Source: CAZVYN01 sp964631125 (GTDB lineage: Bacteria; Eisenbacteria; RBG-16-71-46; CAIMUX01). From it: a stretch of DNA of 64,000 nucleotides. Of the stretch, positions 28,918 to 36,869 are shown piece after piece. The notes beneath the pieces are model-generated. The model saw only the letters and a program-made list of their open reading frames with translations. It was not told where the DNA came from and did not search any database. The DNA lies in the NCBI GenBank assembly GCA_964631125.1, contig CAZVYN010000001.1:57983-121982 (forward strand). Direction: 5' to 3'. A program made the translations under genes and the position numbers. The first letter of the stretch is position 1; every line of letters starts with the position of its first letter.

Positions 28918-29805
28918 TCATGCGCGCGCCGTTTTCGGCGCGCGCATTCCGCGCTCGGTCACCACCGTCCTCAACACCAACGCCCCCAAGATGATCGCGC
29001 CGCCGAGCACCGCCCATCCCCCCGGCGACTCTCCGAGCACCAACCAGACCCACACCGGATTGAGCACCGGCTCCAGCATCCCCAGGAGCGACGCCTCCAG
29101 CGCCGCGATCCGCGCAATGCCGTACGCGAAGATGATGTAGGCGAGCCCGATCTGCACGACGCCGAGAAACGCGAGCGCGAGCAGATCCTGCCTCGGCGGC
29201 GAGAACGCCTCGCTCCGACCGCTCGCCGCATGAAAGACCGCCAGTCCGACGGCGAGCAGGACATTGCCCAACACCATCGCCCGCAGCCGCACGCCGTCGT
29301 CGGCATCGCGGTGTTTGAGCAAGAGGAGGAACGCCCCGAACGCCACGCCCGAGCCGAGCGCCAAGTAGTTGCCGAGGCTGTTCGCGGGCGAGAGCTTGCC
29401 GACGAAGAAGAGCGCCATCCCCCCGAACGCCGCCGCCAACGTGATGAGATCGATCCCGCTCGGCCGATGGCGCCAGAACACCAGCCCGAAGAGGACGACA
29501 TGCAGCGGCGCCGTGTACTGCAGGAAGATCGCGTTCGCCGCGGTCGTCAGGCGCGTGGCGGTGACGAACATGACCAAGAGCGCCGCGTAGCTCAGCGCGA
29601 GCCCGATCAGCAGTCCCCACGGCGTTCTGCGAACCGAGCGCGCCCCCTTCAGCGCGAACGCGATCGTCCCCGCCGCGAAAACCGAACGCCACATCGTCGT
29701 GACGAGCCCGTCGACCGACACCCACTTGATCAGTAATCCGCCGGTGCTCCAGAGGACGGCCGCGAAGAGCACCGCGAGCAGGCCCCGGCGATGGTCGCGG
29801 TTCAC
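28918..29805 (-). CDS. EamA-family (DMT superfamily) transporter
   Basis: 295 residues, about ten membrane helices in two EamA repeats. Visible are the first-repeat STGGLLIKWVSVDGL and RSVFAAGTIAFALKG segments, and the second-repeat end ALEASLLGMLEPVLNPVWVWLVLGESPGGWAVLGGAIIL (quoted in parts: LLGMLEPVLNPVWVW, LVLGESPGGWAVLGG), typical of drug/metabolite exporters. The substrate cannot be told. The GTG start overlaps the preceding small gene's stop, and its own end carries a 12-bp stem-loop just ahead of hrpB. Confidence 0.92.
   Translation of the reverse strand: MNRDHRRGLLAVLFAAVLWSTGGLLIKWVSVDGLVTTMWRSVFAAGTIAFALKGARSVRRTPWGLLIGLALSYAALLVMFVTATRLTTAANAIFLQYTAPLHVVLFGLVFWRHRPSGIDLITLAAAFGGMALFFVGKLSPANSLGNYLALGSGVAFGAFLLLLKHRDADDGVRLRAMVLGNVLLAVGLAVFHAASGRSEAFSPPRQDLLALAFLGVVQIGLAYIIFAYGIARIAALEASLLGMLEPVLNPVWVWLVLGESPGGWAVLGGAIILGALVLRTVVTERGMRAPKTARA
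28920..28947. promoter_or_regulatory. 12-bp stem-loop at the EamA/hrpB junction
   Basis: ATGCGCGCGCCG, TTTT, CGGCGCGCGCAT (plus strand): a perfect 12-bp stem with a four-base loop. It overlaps the EamA stop and ends four bases before the hrpB start on the minus-strand transcript, so it should affect hrpB translation or mRNA processing. Confidence 0.6.
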
Positions 29806-30029
29806 GAATCACCCTCGGAAGCGCAGCTTCCGAGGGTTCCTTCCCTCTTCTCGAATCCAGCGCACCGCACCACCGGCAACGTTGGGTACTTCCGATACCG
29901 CACATCCACCTCACTCAACCTACAAAGCCAGTACACCATCCCCTTCGCCGCCCGAATCTCCCGCGCATGCACACAACTCGCGCACAACCCCACCCGCGAC
30001 TCCCGCGCCGCCTCCGCCCCCCGCTCCAC
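29802..30029 (-). CDS. Small Cys-motif protein (GLCAxC...YPxLPVxxC type)
   Basis: 75 residues from a GTG overlapping the DUF72 stop. The core GLCASCVHAREIRAAKGMVY, then WLCRLS and KYPTLPVVRCAGFEKRE is a recurrent small-protein pattern with four conserved cysteines, suggesting a zinc or metal knuckle. It ends in a GTGA overlap with the EamA gene, so it is part of the same transcript. Function unknown. A 12-bp stem-loop lies in its last codons. Confidence 0.8.
   Translation of the reverse strand: MERGAEAARESRVGLCASCVHAREIRAAKGMVYWLCRLSEVDVRYRKYPTLPVVRCAGFEKREGTLGSCASEGDS
29811..29837. promoter_or_regulatory. 12-bp stem-loop just upstream of the EamA start
   Basis: ACCCTCGGAAGC, GCA, GCTTCCGAGGGT: perfect stem, three-base loop, inside the final codons of the small Cys-protein gene and six bases ahead of the EamA GTG. 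Confidence 0.6.
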
Positions 30030-30841
30030 TACGCCAGCCCGCCGACCATCCGCGCGAACTCCTCGGCGTTCCTGGCCGCGTTCCCATCATGGCAATTGTT
30101 GAAGAAGACGTACGTCCGCCGCGACTTCGCCCGCAACTCGCGGATCTTCTCCGCCCACTCGCCGAGCTCTCCCTCGGAATAGAGATAGTCGTAGCGCCCC
30201 GCATTGTCGCCGCCCCACCACGCCGCGGCGTTCCGTCCATGGAAACGAACGTACGCATCGGGCCCCACGCGCCGCGCGAGGGGCGGGAACAGCCCCGGCA
30301 ACGTCGGCTCGTCGACCGAGCAGAACCCCAGCCCTTGCCCCTCCAGGAACTCGAAGACCTTCTCCACCGCCCACGACGCATGCCTGAACTCCACCCACAA
30401 CGGCATCTCCGGCAACGCGGCGCGCAGCAGCTTCAAGTAGCGCGCATTCTCGCGCGTCCCCCGAAACGCATAGGGAAACTGCGCGAGCGCTCCATGGAAC
30501 TTCCCCGCCGCTTGCAGCGGCGCCACCACCGCGCGAAAGGCGTCGAACGCCGCCGGATCTGCGGTCTTCCGATGCGTCACGTCTTGATGCAGCTTCACGG
30601 TGAAGACGAAGTCCCGCGGCGTCCGCGTCGCCATCCGCTCCATCACGCTCGGCGAGGGCAATCGATAGTAGGTCGAGTTGATCTCGACCGCGCCGAATCG
30701 CTGCGCGTACCGCTCGAGCATCTCCTGCGGACGGGTCCCCGCCGGATAGATCACGCCGACCCAGTCCTTGAAGCTGAATCCGGACGTGCCGAGGAGGAGC
30801 GCGCCGTCCGTCTCGCTTCCTTTCGGCGCGTCGTGGCTCAC
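30029..30841 (-). CDS. DUF72 family protein (YecE-like TIM barrel)
   Basis: 270 residues with DUF72 hallmarks: LLGTSGFSFKDWVGVIYPAG, YAQRFGAVEINSTYYRLPS, FVFTVKLHQDVTH, GALAQFPYAF, PLWVEFRHASW, VRFHGRN, YVFFNNCHDGNAARNA. The GTG start overlaps the dctM stop (GTGA), so it is translationally coupled to the TRAP permease. The family has a TIM-barrel fold with resemblance to sugar or nuclease enzymes; the reaction is not established. Cytoplasmic, no signal peptide. Confidence 0.93.
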   Translation of the reverse strand: MSHDAPKGSETDGALLLGTSGFSFKDWVGVIYPAGTRPQEMLERYAQRFGAVEINSTYYRLPSPSVMERMATRTPRDFVFTVKLHQDVTHRKTADPAAFDAFRAVVAPLQAAGKFHGALAQFPYAFRGTRENARYLKLLRAALPEMPLWVEFRHASWAVEKVFEFLEGQGLGFCSVDEPTLPGLFPPLARRVGPDAYVRFHGRNAAAWWGGDNAGRYDYLYSEGELGEWAEKIRELRAKSRRTYVFFNNCHDGNAARNAEEFARMVGGLA

Positions 30842-32148
30842 CGCACCGGCGCGAACCGCAGGAGCGCGAGCGAGAGCTGCGGGATGTAGGTCAGGAAGAG
30901 CAGCGCGACCAACAGCGTGAAGAGCCAGGGGAGCACGGCCCCGCAGACCTCCAGCATCGGCTTGCGGAAGCGGATCGACGAGATGAAGAGATTGAGCCCG
31001 ACCGGCGGCGTCAGGTACCCGATCTCGAGATTCGCGAGGAAGATGATGCCGAGATGCACGAGATCGACTCCGTAGTGGCGCGCGATCGGCACGATCAGAG
31101 GCACCACCACGATCAACGCCGAGAAGATGTCCATCAGGCAGCCGACGACGAGCAAGAACAGATTCAGCACCAGCAAGAAGACGAACTTGCTCGTGATCGC
31201 GCCCTGCACCCACTCCAACAGTCGCATCGGCACTTCGGCGTCGATCAGGTAGTTGGTCAGCCCGAGCGCCGAGCCCAGGATGATGAGGATCCCGCCGACC
31301 AACGTCATGCTCTCCGCCGCGATCTCCGGCACTCGTTTCCAGGCGATGTCGCGGTAGATGAAGACCTGCGTGATGAGCGCATAGAGCGCCGTGACCGACG
31401 CCGCCTCCAGCACGGTGAGGATCCCGCCGTAGATCCCCCCGAGGATCGCGATCGGCAGCGGCAGCTCCCACGCCGCATAGCGCGCCGCCGCACCCAGCTC
31501 GCCGAGGCGGAATGGCGTGCGCTCTACGCGACGCGCGCGCCCCTCACGCACACAGAGAACCGAGAGCGCGAGGATCAGGATCACGCCGGGCAGCAGTCCG
31601 GCGAGGAACAGCCGGTCGACACTCGGCGATTCCGCCGCCGAGAGATCCAACCCACCCGCCGCCGACGTCGCGACATAGCTGTAGAGAATCAGCGGCAGGC
31701 TCGGCGGAAAGAGCAGGCCTAGGCTGCCCGATGTCGTGAGCAGTCCGAGCGAGAAGCGCTCCGAGTACCGCTCGCGCAGCAGCACCGGCATCAAGAGCCC
31801 GCCCGCCGCGACGATCGTCACGCCACTCGCGCCGGTGAACGCCGTCAGCACCGAACAGACGAGGAGCGCCACGATGGCGAGTCCGCCCGGCATCCACCCG
31901 AAGGCCGCGCGCGTCAACCGCACCAATCGCTCCGGCGTGCGACTCTCCGCGAAGAGATAGCCCGCGAACGTGAAGAGCGGAATCGACACCAGGATCGGCG
32001 ACGTCGCCAGCCGCGTCATCTCCGAGATGCTCGCCGCCGCCGAAATCCCCTGCAACGCAAAGGCGCCGAGACCACCGAGCGCGAGCACGACGAAAACCGG
32101 TACCCCGAGAATCGCGCAGACGCCGAGCGCCAGGAGCAGCAGCGGCAT
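30838..32148 (-). CDS. dctM: TRAP transporter large permease subunit
   Basis: 436 residues, about 12 hydrophobic segments, with the DctM signature regions FTFAGYLFAESRTPERLVRL, FTGASGVTIVAAGGLLMPVL, LGLLFPPSLPLILYSYV and the late IVVVPLIVPIARHYGVDLVHLG / IGYLTPPVGLNLFI. It is the ion-coupled channel subunit of a TRAP importer for an organic acid or a related solute. It starts within the dctQ stop region and overlaps DUF72. Confidence 0.95.
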   Translation of the reverse strand: MPLLLLALGVCAILGVPVFVVLALGGLGAFALQGISAAASISEMTRLATSPILVSIPLFTFAGYLFAESRTPERLVRLTRAAFGWMPGGLAIVALLVCSVLTAFTGASGVTIVAAGGLLMPVLLRERYSERFSLGLLTTSGSLGLLFPPSLPLILYSYVATSAAGGLDLSAAESPSVDRLFLAGLLPGVILILALSVLCVREGRARRVERTPFRLGELGAAARYAAWELPLPIAILGGIYGGILTVLEAASVTALYALITQVFIYRDIAWKRVPEIAAESMTLVGGILIILGSALGLTNYLIDAEVPMRLLEWVQGAITSKFVFLLVLNLFLLVVGCLMDIFSALIVVVPLIVPIARHYGVDLVHLGIIFLANLEIGYLTPPVGLNLFISSIRFRKPMLEVCGAVLPWLFTLLVALLFLTYIPQLSLALLRFAPVR

Positions 32149-32790
32149 TTACATGTGAGCAGCCGTTGCGTCCGCAACGGCTGCTTCCGCCTGCGCCCCG
32201 GGCGCCGCCTCGGCTGTCCCCTCGACCATCACCACCACGAACCGATACGCCAAGAACACGAACCCGAAGTACAGCACGCTCTGCGCCTGCCAACTCGCCA
32301 GTCCGAGAAACGCCGACGCCCCCGCGTCGCGCTCCTGCTGCAAGTACGTGTACCCGCCCCCCGCGAGCGCCAGACAGACTCCCGCCGCCAACGCCGACGA
32401 GATCCGCTGCAGCCGCTCCCGCAGCAGCCCCTGCTTCACGAAGATCCCGACCAGGTCGATCTGGATGTGCCGTCCGCGTGAAGTGGCCGCCGCCGCGCCG
32501 AGGAAACAGGTCCAGAGCACCAGATGCCGCAAGAGCGGATCGATCCAGAGGAGCCCCGACTCGAAGATGTTCCGCAGCGCGATCTGCAGCGCCGAGAGCA
32601 GCACCATCGAGAGGATGACCGCAGTGAGCACCGCCCGTTCGACATTCGCGCCGACGCCCCGGTAGCGCTCGGCGCCCCACGCACGCATCGCGAGCGCGCG
32701 CAGCACGAGCAACAGGGTCACGATCGCGGCCGAGAGGAGAACGGGGGGCCAACCCGGGCCGAGCGGCGGAAGTCCGAAGAGCCCCGTCAT
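32149..32790 (-). CDS. dctQ: TRAP transporter small permease subunit
   Basis: 213 residues from the ATG at 32790, ten bases after the dctP stop. Four membrane helices with the DctQ patterns LLWIDPLLRHLVLWTCFLGA and SRGRHIQIDLVGIFV. It forms the membrane complex with DctM. The last codons (AEAAVADATAA) are built by a perfect 13-bp inverted repeat located right before the dctM start. Confidence 0.93.
   Translation of the reverse strand: MTGLFGLPPLGPGWPPVLLSAAIVTLLLVLRALAMRAWGAERYRGVGANVERAVLTAVILSMVLLSALQIALRNIFESGLLWIDPLLRHLVLWTCFLGAAAATSRGRHIQIDLVGIFVKQGLLRERLQRISSALAAGVCLALAGGGYTYLQQERDAGASAFLGLASWQAQSVLYFGFVFLAYRFVVVMVEGTAEAAPGAQAEAAVADATAAHM
32158..32185. promoter_or_regulatory. 13-bp stem-loop just upstream of the dctM start
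   Basis: AGCAGCCGTTGCG, TC, CGCAACGGCTGCT: a perfect 13-bp stem with a two-base spacer, lying nine bases ahead of the dctM ATG on the transcript and inside the dctQ reading frame. Confidence 0.65.
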
Positions 32791-32800
32791 ACCGCCAAGA

Positions 32801-33871
32801 CTACTTCGCGCCGCCGGTGGCCCCACCGGCCGCCCGTGCGCTCGCCACCTCGCGCTTCACCTCGTCGAGCAACGCCTGGTCGTACAACTTGCCGACCAGC
32901 TCCTGGGCCACCGTCGCGCCCAGCGCGCGGAACTCCGCCGCGTCGGCCGCCGCGGGAACGACCGTCTTCACGCCGTTAGCCGTGATCACCTCGGCGCTCT
33001 TCTCGTTATCCACCACCGTCGCCACCCGCAACCGCTCGAAGTAGTGCTGACACAACTCGCGCACCACCGGCTGATGCGCCGCCGGGATCTTCCCCCACGC
33101 TTCGTTCGTCACCACGACAGCGCCGAGCCCATGCGTCAACGGTAGATCGGTCACATAGCCGACTCGCGTGAACCACTGCAGCGCGATACACGCCAGCGGC
33201 GACACGTAGACCGTGTTCACCAACCCCGTCTGCAACGACGTCATCACGTCCGTCACATCGAGCGGAATCGGCGACACGCCCACTGCTTCGAGGAACGCCT
33301 CCGCCAGCGGATCCCCCTCCCACAGCCAGACCTTGGCCGAACGGAGTTGCGCCGCGGTCGTGATCGGATCCTTCGAGTAGACGTAGACGAAACCGACCTC
33401 CGACCATCCCAAGAGCGTGTAGCCCCCCGCCCCCAGCTTCTCCTCGAAGAGCGGATCGAGCTTCGCGTGCACCGCGTGCACTTCATCGGAGTTCTCGAAC
33501 AGGAACGGCAGCTCCAGCACCCGCAAGCTCGGCGCGATCTGTCCGAGGCCGACGCCTGTGAACCCCGCGCCGTGCAACTGCCCACTGCGGATCTTCCGCA
33601 ACACGACGTCCTCGCTCCCCTGGATCCCTCCCGGGTAGAAGCGCAGCCCGACCTCGCCATTCGTCTTCGCCCGCACTTCCGTATCGAGCGCCCGCATCTC
33701 CTTCATCCAAGTCGAGCCGTCCGGCGCGAGCGTCGCGATCTTGAGTTCGACGTTGGCCGCCATCGCGACGGGATCCTGACCCAGCACTCCCGTCACGATC
33801 GCCAGCGCCAGCGCCAGCGCCAGCGACGCCATCCGCCTCACGAACCCGAGCACACCCCTAGAAGTATTCAT
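32801..33871 (-). CDS. dctP: TRAP transporter substrate-binding protein (DctP family)
   Basis: 356 residues. Signal peptide with an (ALA)n core encoded by a GCCAGC tandem repeat (about 33808-33832), then the DctP fold: LKIATLAPDGSTWMKEM, LRFYPGGIQGSEDVVLRKIRSGQLHG, FLFENSDEVHAV, KVWLWEGDPLAEAFLEAVG and TDVMTSLQTGLVNTVY. Periplasmic ligand capture for the DctQM permease; ligand unknown. The subgroup resembles TRAP receptors that pair with TatT. An 8-bp stem-loop (32813-32830) lies in its last codons. Confidence 0.95.
   Translation of the reverse strand: MNTSRGVLGFVRRMASLALALALAIVTGVLGQDPVAMAANVELKIATLAPDGSTWMKEMRALDTEVRAKTNGEVGLRFYPGGIQGSEDVVLRKIRSGQLHGAGFTGVGLGQIAPSLRVLELPFLFENSDEVHAVHAKLDPLFEEKLGAGGYTLLGWSEVGFVYVYSKDPITTAAQLRSAKVWLWEGDPLAEAFLEAVGVSPIPLDVTDVMTSLQTGLVNTVYVSPLACIALQWFTRVGYVTDLPLTHGLGAVVVTNEAWGKIPAAHQPVVRELCQHYFERLRVATVVDNEKSAEVITANGVKTVVPAAADAAEFRALGATVAQELVGKLYDQALLDEVKREVASARAAGGATGGAK
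32813..32830. promoter_or_regulatory. 8-bp stem-loop at the dctP/dctQ junction
   Basis: GCCGGTGG, CC, CCACCGGC within the last codons of dctP, about 23 bases ahead of the dctQ ATG on the minus-strand transcript. Confidence 0.45.
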
Positions 33872-34781
33872 CCGTCCTCTCCAGCAATCGCGCGGCCTTC
33901 GCCTTCGCGACCTCGTTGAACAGCCGGTACTCCGGTAACAAGTCGGAGGGCGCATCCAGGGCGCCCTGCAACGACGTGACAAACCCATCGCGGTCCAAGA
34001 CCGACCGGCAGTAGTACTGCGCGTAGAGGACAGGAAAGAGCAGCATCCGGTTTCCCGAGATCCGCATCCCCTCCTCGAAGTGTTTCCGTCCCCCTTCAGG
34101 ATCACCGCCGAACATCACAGGACGAAAACTCTTCAGCGACCCCGCCAACACGTGCGGCATCCCCAGGAAATAGTCCGGCTCCAGCTCCAACACGCGCGCC
34201 AGGTACGCCTCTACTCTGGGCGTCTGCGCAATCGCCGCCGGCTCCGCCAGGTTCTGATTGATCCACCCACCCCAGTTCGCCAGCGTCCAGAAGACAAGAG
34301 GGACATCGTCCCTCCCCATCTTCGCGAGCTGCGCCGAAGTCGGTCCCCCCGGCGTCCCTTCCGCTTCGCGGAACCACCCTTCACGCTCCAACCGCTGCCG
34401 CCCCAACCTGAGTCCCTCGCCGTAGAGCAGCCCCGCCCGCGTCGGATCCTCATCCTCCACAAACCCCAACGCATACGAGAAGTAGAGCTGAGCCGCCAGT
34501 TGATGCAGCTCCCGATGTCCCCGATTCGAAGCGCACATCCCGCGAATCAGGATCAGATTCGCAGGGATCCCGTCTTCGACGGTCGCTAGGTCCGCGTCCC
34601 GATACGCCTCGTCGAGCGACCCATGCAGAATCGGAAGCATCGCCTTCGTGGAAACGGTACGGGTAACCCCACACCCCGCGAGCGAGAACAGCACCGGCGA
34701 GAACAGCGCCAACGCGAACAGCGCGACCGCTCTCGCGACGACGCATCCCGGCCTGCCCGATTGACGTCCAGTGTCCAACAC
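33858..34781 (-). CDS. TRAP-associated lipoprotein TatT
   Basis: 307 residues; signal peptide with lipobox LAGC (LFALALFSPVLFSLAGC), then a helical, TPR-like domain containing GHRELHQLAAQLYFSYALGF, FWTLANWGGWINQNL, PRVEAYLARVLELEPDYFLG and MFGGDPEGGRKHFEEGM. This matches the TatT component described with a DctP-type partner in Treponema, where a trimeric lipoprotein docks the periplasmic receptor and may handle hydrophobic ligands. It overlaps the dctP start by 14 bases, supporting a working TatT-DctPQM system. GTG start; no clear ribosome-binding site. Confidence 0.9.
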   Translation of the reverse strand: MLDTGRQSGRPGCVVARAVALFALALFSPVLFSLAGCGVTRTVSTKAMLPILHGSLDEAYRDADLATVEDGIPANLILIRGMCASNRGHRELHQLAAQLYFSYALGFVEDEDPTRAGLLYGEGLRLGRQRLEREGWFREAEGTPGGPTSAQLAKMGRDDVPLVFWTLANWGGWINQNLAEPAAIAQTPRVEAYLARVLELEPDYFLGMPHVLAGSLKSFRPVMFGGDPEGGRKHFEEGMRISGNRMLLFPVLYAQYYCRSVLDRDGFVTSLQGALDAPSDLLPEYRLFNEVAKAKAARLLERTDEYF

Positions 34782-34869
34782 GGCGCGGCAGCCTAGCGAA
34801 AGGCCCGCGAAGCGTCAAAGTGACGACCCATGAGTCCCACGACGGCCATCCCCGACACCGCTCTACGAC

Positions 34870-35109
34870 CTACGTCGTCGGCTTCGGCGGCAGGTCGTAC
34901 GCCTTCGCCTCCTCCGTGAACCCGATCGTCTTGTGCGACCCGTCACAGAACGGCTTCTTCTGGGATGCGCCGCACCGGCAGAGCGAGACGACGGCTCGTC
35001 CTCCGAGTCCGTAGACGTTGCCTTCGGGATCGACGAGCTGGAAGTCGTCGCCGTCGACGCCTTCGACCTTGAGGTTGCCGTTGCGGTTGACGGTGAGTTT
35101 GATCGGCAT
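34870..35109 (-). CDS. CDGSH iron-sulfur domain protein
   Basis: 79 residues from the ATG at 35109 (GGAGG upstream). The CDGSH cluster-binding motif is complete: CRCGASQKKPFCDGSHKTIGF (split: CRCG at about 47-50, CDGSH at about 57-62), giving three Cys and one His for a labile 2Fe-2S cluster. It lacks a membrane anchor. Cytoplasmic redox or cluster-transfer role is likely; partner unknown. It stands alone at the edge of the toxin patch. Confidence 0.92.
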   Translation of the reverse strand: MPIKLTVNRNGNLKVEGVDGDDFQLVDPEGNVYGLGGRAVVSLCRCGASQKKPFCDGSHKTIGFTEEAKAYDLPPKPTT

Positions 35110-35351
35110 GCTGTGGGTCCTCCGGTTTTTTGATGTTCTGTTTGGAACGGTCGCACCCGAGCGCGTGACCGGCAAGCGGGAATCGAAGCCGAGCAGGCCC
35201 GCGCCATCCGACAGAACTTCGATCTGGCCTGGGACTCCGGGGCCAGCGCGCTGACCCGGGGCGTACGGCACGCAGGTTGAGGATCACCTGAGCGTCCGTC
35301 GAGGCCCGGACATCCTCCATTGTCCGCCTCGGATAACTCAATTGATCGACG

Positions 35352-35366
35352 TACGCCATTGGCGTA
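35352..35366. promoter_or_regulatory. Candidate HigA operator
   Basis: TACGCCA-T-TGGCGTA, a perfect palindrome nine bases ahead of the toxin start. Antitoxins of the XRE type commonly autoregulate through such sites. Confidence 0.5.
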
Positions 35367-35375
35367 GAGTGAGCC

Positions 35376-35693
35376 TTGCGCTTCGTAGAGACACCGGTCT
35401 TCACTCGAGAAGTACTCAGCCTCCTCCCCGAGGAGGACTACCGAGCACTTCAGGTGGCGCCGACCTTTCATCCCGATCAGGGTGCCGTGATTTCGGGCGC
35501 TGGCGGTCTGCGAAAGCTCCGTGGGGGAGGATCTAGACGCGGGAAGCGTGGAGGCATCCGGATCATCTACTCCTGGGCCGAGGGTCAGGACACGATCTGC
35601 ATGCTCTTCGCGTACGCGAAGAGTGATCATGAGAAGTTGACCCCGTCTCAGCTCAGGGTCCTCGCTCGATTGGTCCGTGAGGAGTTCAAGTGA
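35376..35693 (+). CDS. higB: HigB/RelE-type toxin
   Basis: 105 residues from a TTG (the only start available). The RelE-fold pattern is visible: FTREVLSLLPEEDYRALQ, GGLRKLRGGGSRRGKRGGIRIIYSW, ICMLFAYAKSDHEKLTPSQL. Such toxins cleave mRNA on the ribosome. Toxin-before-antitoxin order and a four-base overlap (GTGA) with the XRE antitoxin identify a HigBA-type module. A 20-base perfect palindrome (CTCTTCGCGTACGCGAAGAG, 35604-35623) lies in its coding region. Confidence 0.88.
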   Translation: MRFVETPVFTREVLSLLPEEDYRALQVAPTFHPDQGAVISGAGGLRKLRGGGSRRGKRGGIRIIYSWAEGQDTICMLFAYAKSDHEKLTPSQLRVLARLVREEFK

Positions 35694-35980
35694 AGCAGCG
35701 TCAGTTCGACGAACTCGTCACCAGCGTGAAGCAGGCTGGGAAGATTCGGCGGAAGGAAGCCAAACCCTCCCGGGTCCATGTCTTCGAGGCTACCGACATC
35801 AAGGCGGTTCGTCTGCAACTCGGGCAGACGCAGGTCGAGTTCGCGATGATGATCGGCGTGAGTGTGGCGACCCTTCGCAATTGGGAGCAGGGACGTAGGA
35901 CGCCGGAAGGACCGGCCATGGCGTTGCTCGAGGTCGCTGCGAGCAATCCGAAGTTGGTCGCGGCGGCGTTGCGGGCGTAG
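35690..35980 (+). CDS. higA: HigA-type XRE antitoxin
   Basis: 96 residues; helix-turn-helix AVRLQLGQTQVEFAMMIGVS and VATLRNWEQGRRTPEGPA, then a short C-terminal helix. It neutralises the preceding toxin and should bind the palindrome at 35352-35366 to repress the pair. The GTG start overlaps the toxin stop. Confidence 0.9.
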   Translation: MKQRQFDELVTSVKQAGKIRRKEAKPSRVHVFEATDIKAVRLQLGQTQVEFAMMIGVSVATLRNWEQGRRTPEGPAMALLEVAASNPKLVAAALRA

Positions 35981-35989
35981 TCAACTGCG

Positions 35990-36310
35990 GCGGCGGCGAC
36001 GGTCTCGAGATACTCCGAGTCGACCTCGGTCATCTCCCCCGTCGACCTGGCGTGACGCGACCAATGCTCCGTCAGTTCCGCCGCCAGCCGCTCGCGTCGA
36101 TCCTCTTCCAGCGCCTCGAACGTCCGCACCGTCGGTCCGTAGGTCTGGCGGAATAGATCTGCGATTCCCGCTCCACTCTGCGGGTAGCGGAACGTGAGGA
36201 TTCGCGGGACGGTGGTGATGCGCCAGTGGCGCGGGTCGAATCGCTCCTCGATGACGGTCTTGTCTCCCCACAGCAGCGGGCTCGGCACTCCAGCCGGCGG
36301 CGGCACAGAC
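35990..36310 (-). pseudogene. C-terminal fragment of a SAM-dependent methyltransferase
   Basis: Minus-strand reading gives VPPPAGVPSPLLWGDKTVI, FRYPQSGAGIADLFRQTYGP, TVRTFEAL and SEYLETVA, matching the tail of class I methyltransferases that end (GVPSPxLWG...FRxxFGPT...EYLEV). The SAM-binding N-terminal half and a start codon are missing. It separates the HigBA module from the ParE-like toxin. Confidence 0.7.
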
Positions 36311-36413
36311 GCGACTACGTCGGAACGAAACGCCAGATTCACCGGAAAGGCGAACCGGCGTCGATCGCCCTTCGCACGAACAGGTTCGATTGGTGGAGCG
36401 TGGCCCGGCGGCG

Positions 36414-36433
36414 AACACGTTTTGAAACGTGTT
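36414..36433. repeat. AACACGTTT palindrome, copy 1
   Basis: AACACGTTT-TG-AAACGTGTT, perfect 9-bp arms. Near-identical palindromes occur at 45405-45426 and 46261-46282. This copy contains the GTG start of the ParE-like toxin. Confidence 0.75.
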
Positions 36434-36794
36434 GAGCGCCCCCGGGACCGGAGGTAGCGAGGGAGGGCAGGCGAGGCCAAGGGTCGCTCGTGAGCTGGCG
36501 GAGCCTCGAGCCTGGTATGAAGCGCAACGTCCTGGATTGCGCTCGGAGTTCCTTCCGGTGGTCTCCGCCGCGATGAACCGGATGTCTGCGAATTCACATC
36601 TCGCGCCGTTGGTGACCACCGTTGCCGAATCGTTTGGAGCACGACTCGTCTTCGTAAAGCGGTTCCCCTACTCGGTTGTATTCATCGAGCAACACGAGGA
36701 CCGCTGGGTCGTCGCCTTCGCGCATCAATGTAGGCGGCTCGAGTACTGGCGCGGTCCGAAGACGCGGTCGGAGACCCGTTCGGAGACGCGCTAG
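36429..36794 (+). CDS. ParE/RelE-superfamily toxin, no antitoxin seen
   Basis: 121 residues. The ParE pattern is clear: ELAEPRAWYEAQRPGLRSEF, ARLVFVKRFPYSVVFIEQHE and VAFAHQCRRLEYW (compare AVAHxxRxPxYW). The only usable start, a GTG at 36429, gives an unusual Gly/Pro-rich leader. The antitoxin normally lies directly upstream, but only a methyltransferase relic on the other strand is found there, so the toxin is orphaned or silenced. Confidence 0.75.
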   Translation: MLSAPGTGGSEGGQARPRVARELAEPRAWYEAQRPGLRSEFLPVVSAAMNRMSANSHLAPLVTTVAESFGARLVFVKRFPYSVVFIEQHEDRWVVAFAHQCRRLEYWRGPKTRSETRSETR

Positions 36795-36827
36795 CGCTCG
36801 AAAGCCTTTGTTTTACGTTTCATGATT

Positions 36828-36860
36828 ATCCTAAAATAATCGACACCGCTAATTTAGGAT
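36828..36860. promoter_or_regulatory. AT-rich inverted repeat ahead of the Fic gene
   Basis: ATCCTAAA (36828-36835) and TTTAGGAT (36853-36860) flank 17 bases, ending ten bases before the Fic start. This is the most AT-rich spot of the region and a likely promoter/operator. Confidence 0.5.
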
Positions 36861-36869
36861 GTCGCCGCT

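Noticed and set aside
35604..35623. Operator within higB (20-base palindrome)
   Set aside because: It is deep inside the toxin coding region; the palindrome at 35352-35366 is a better-placed operator candidate.
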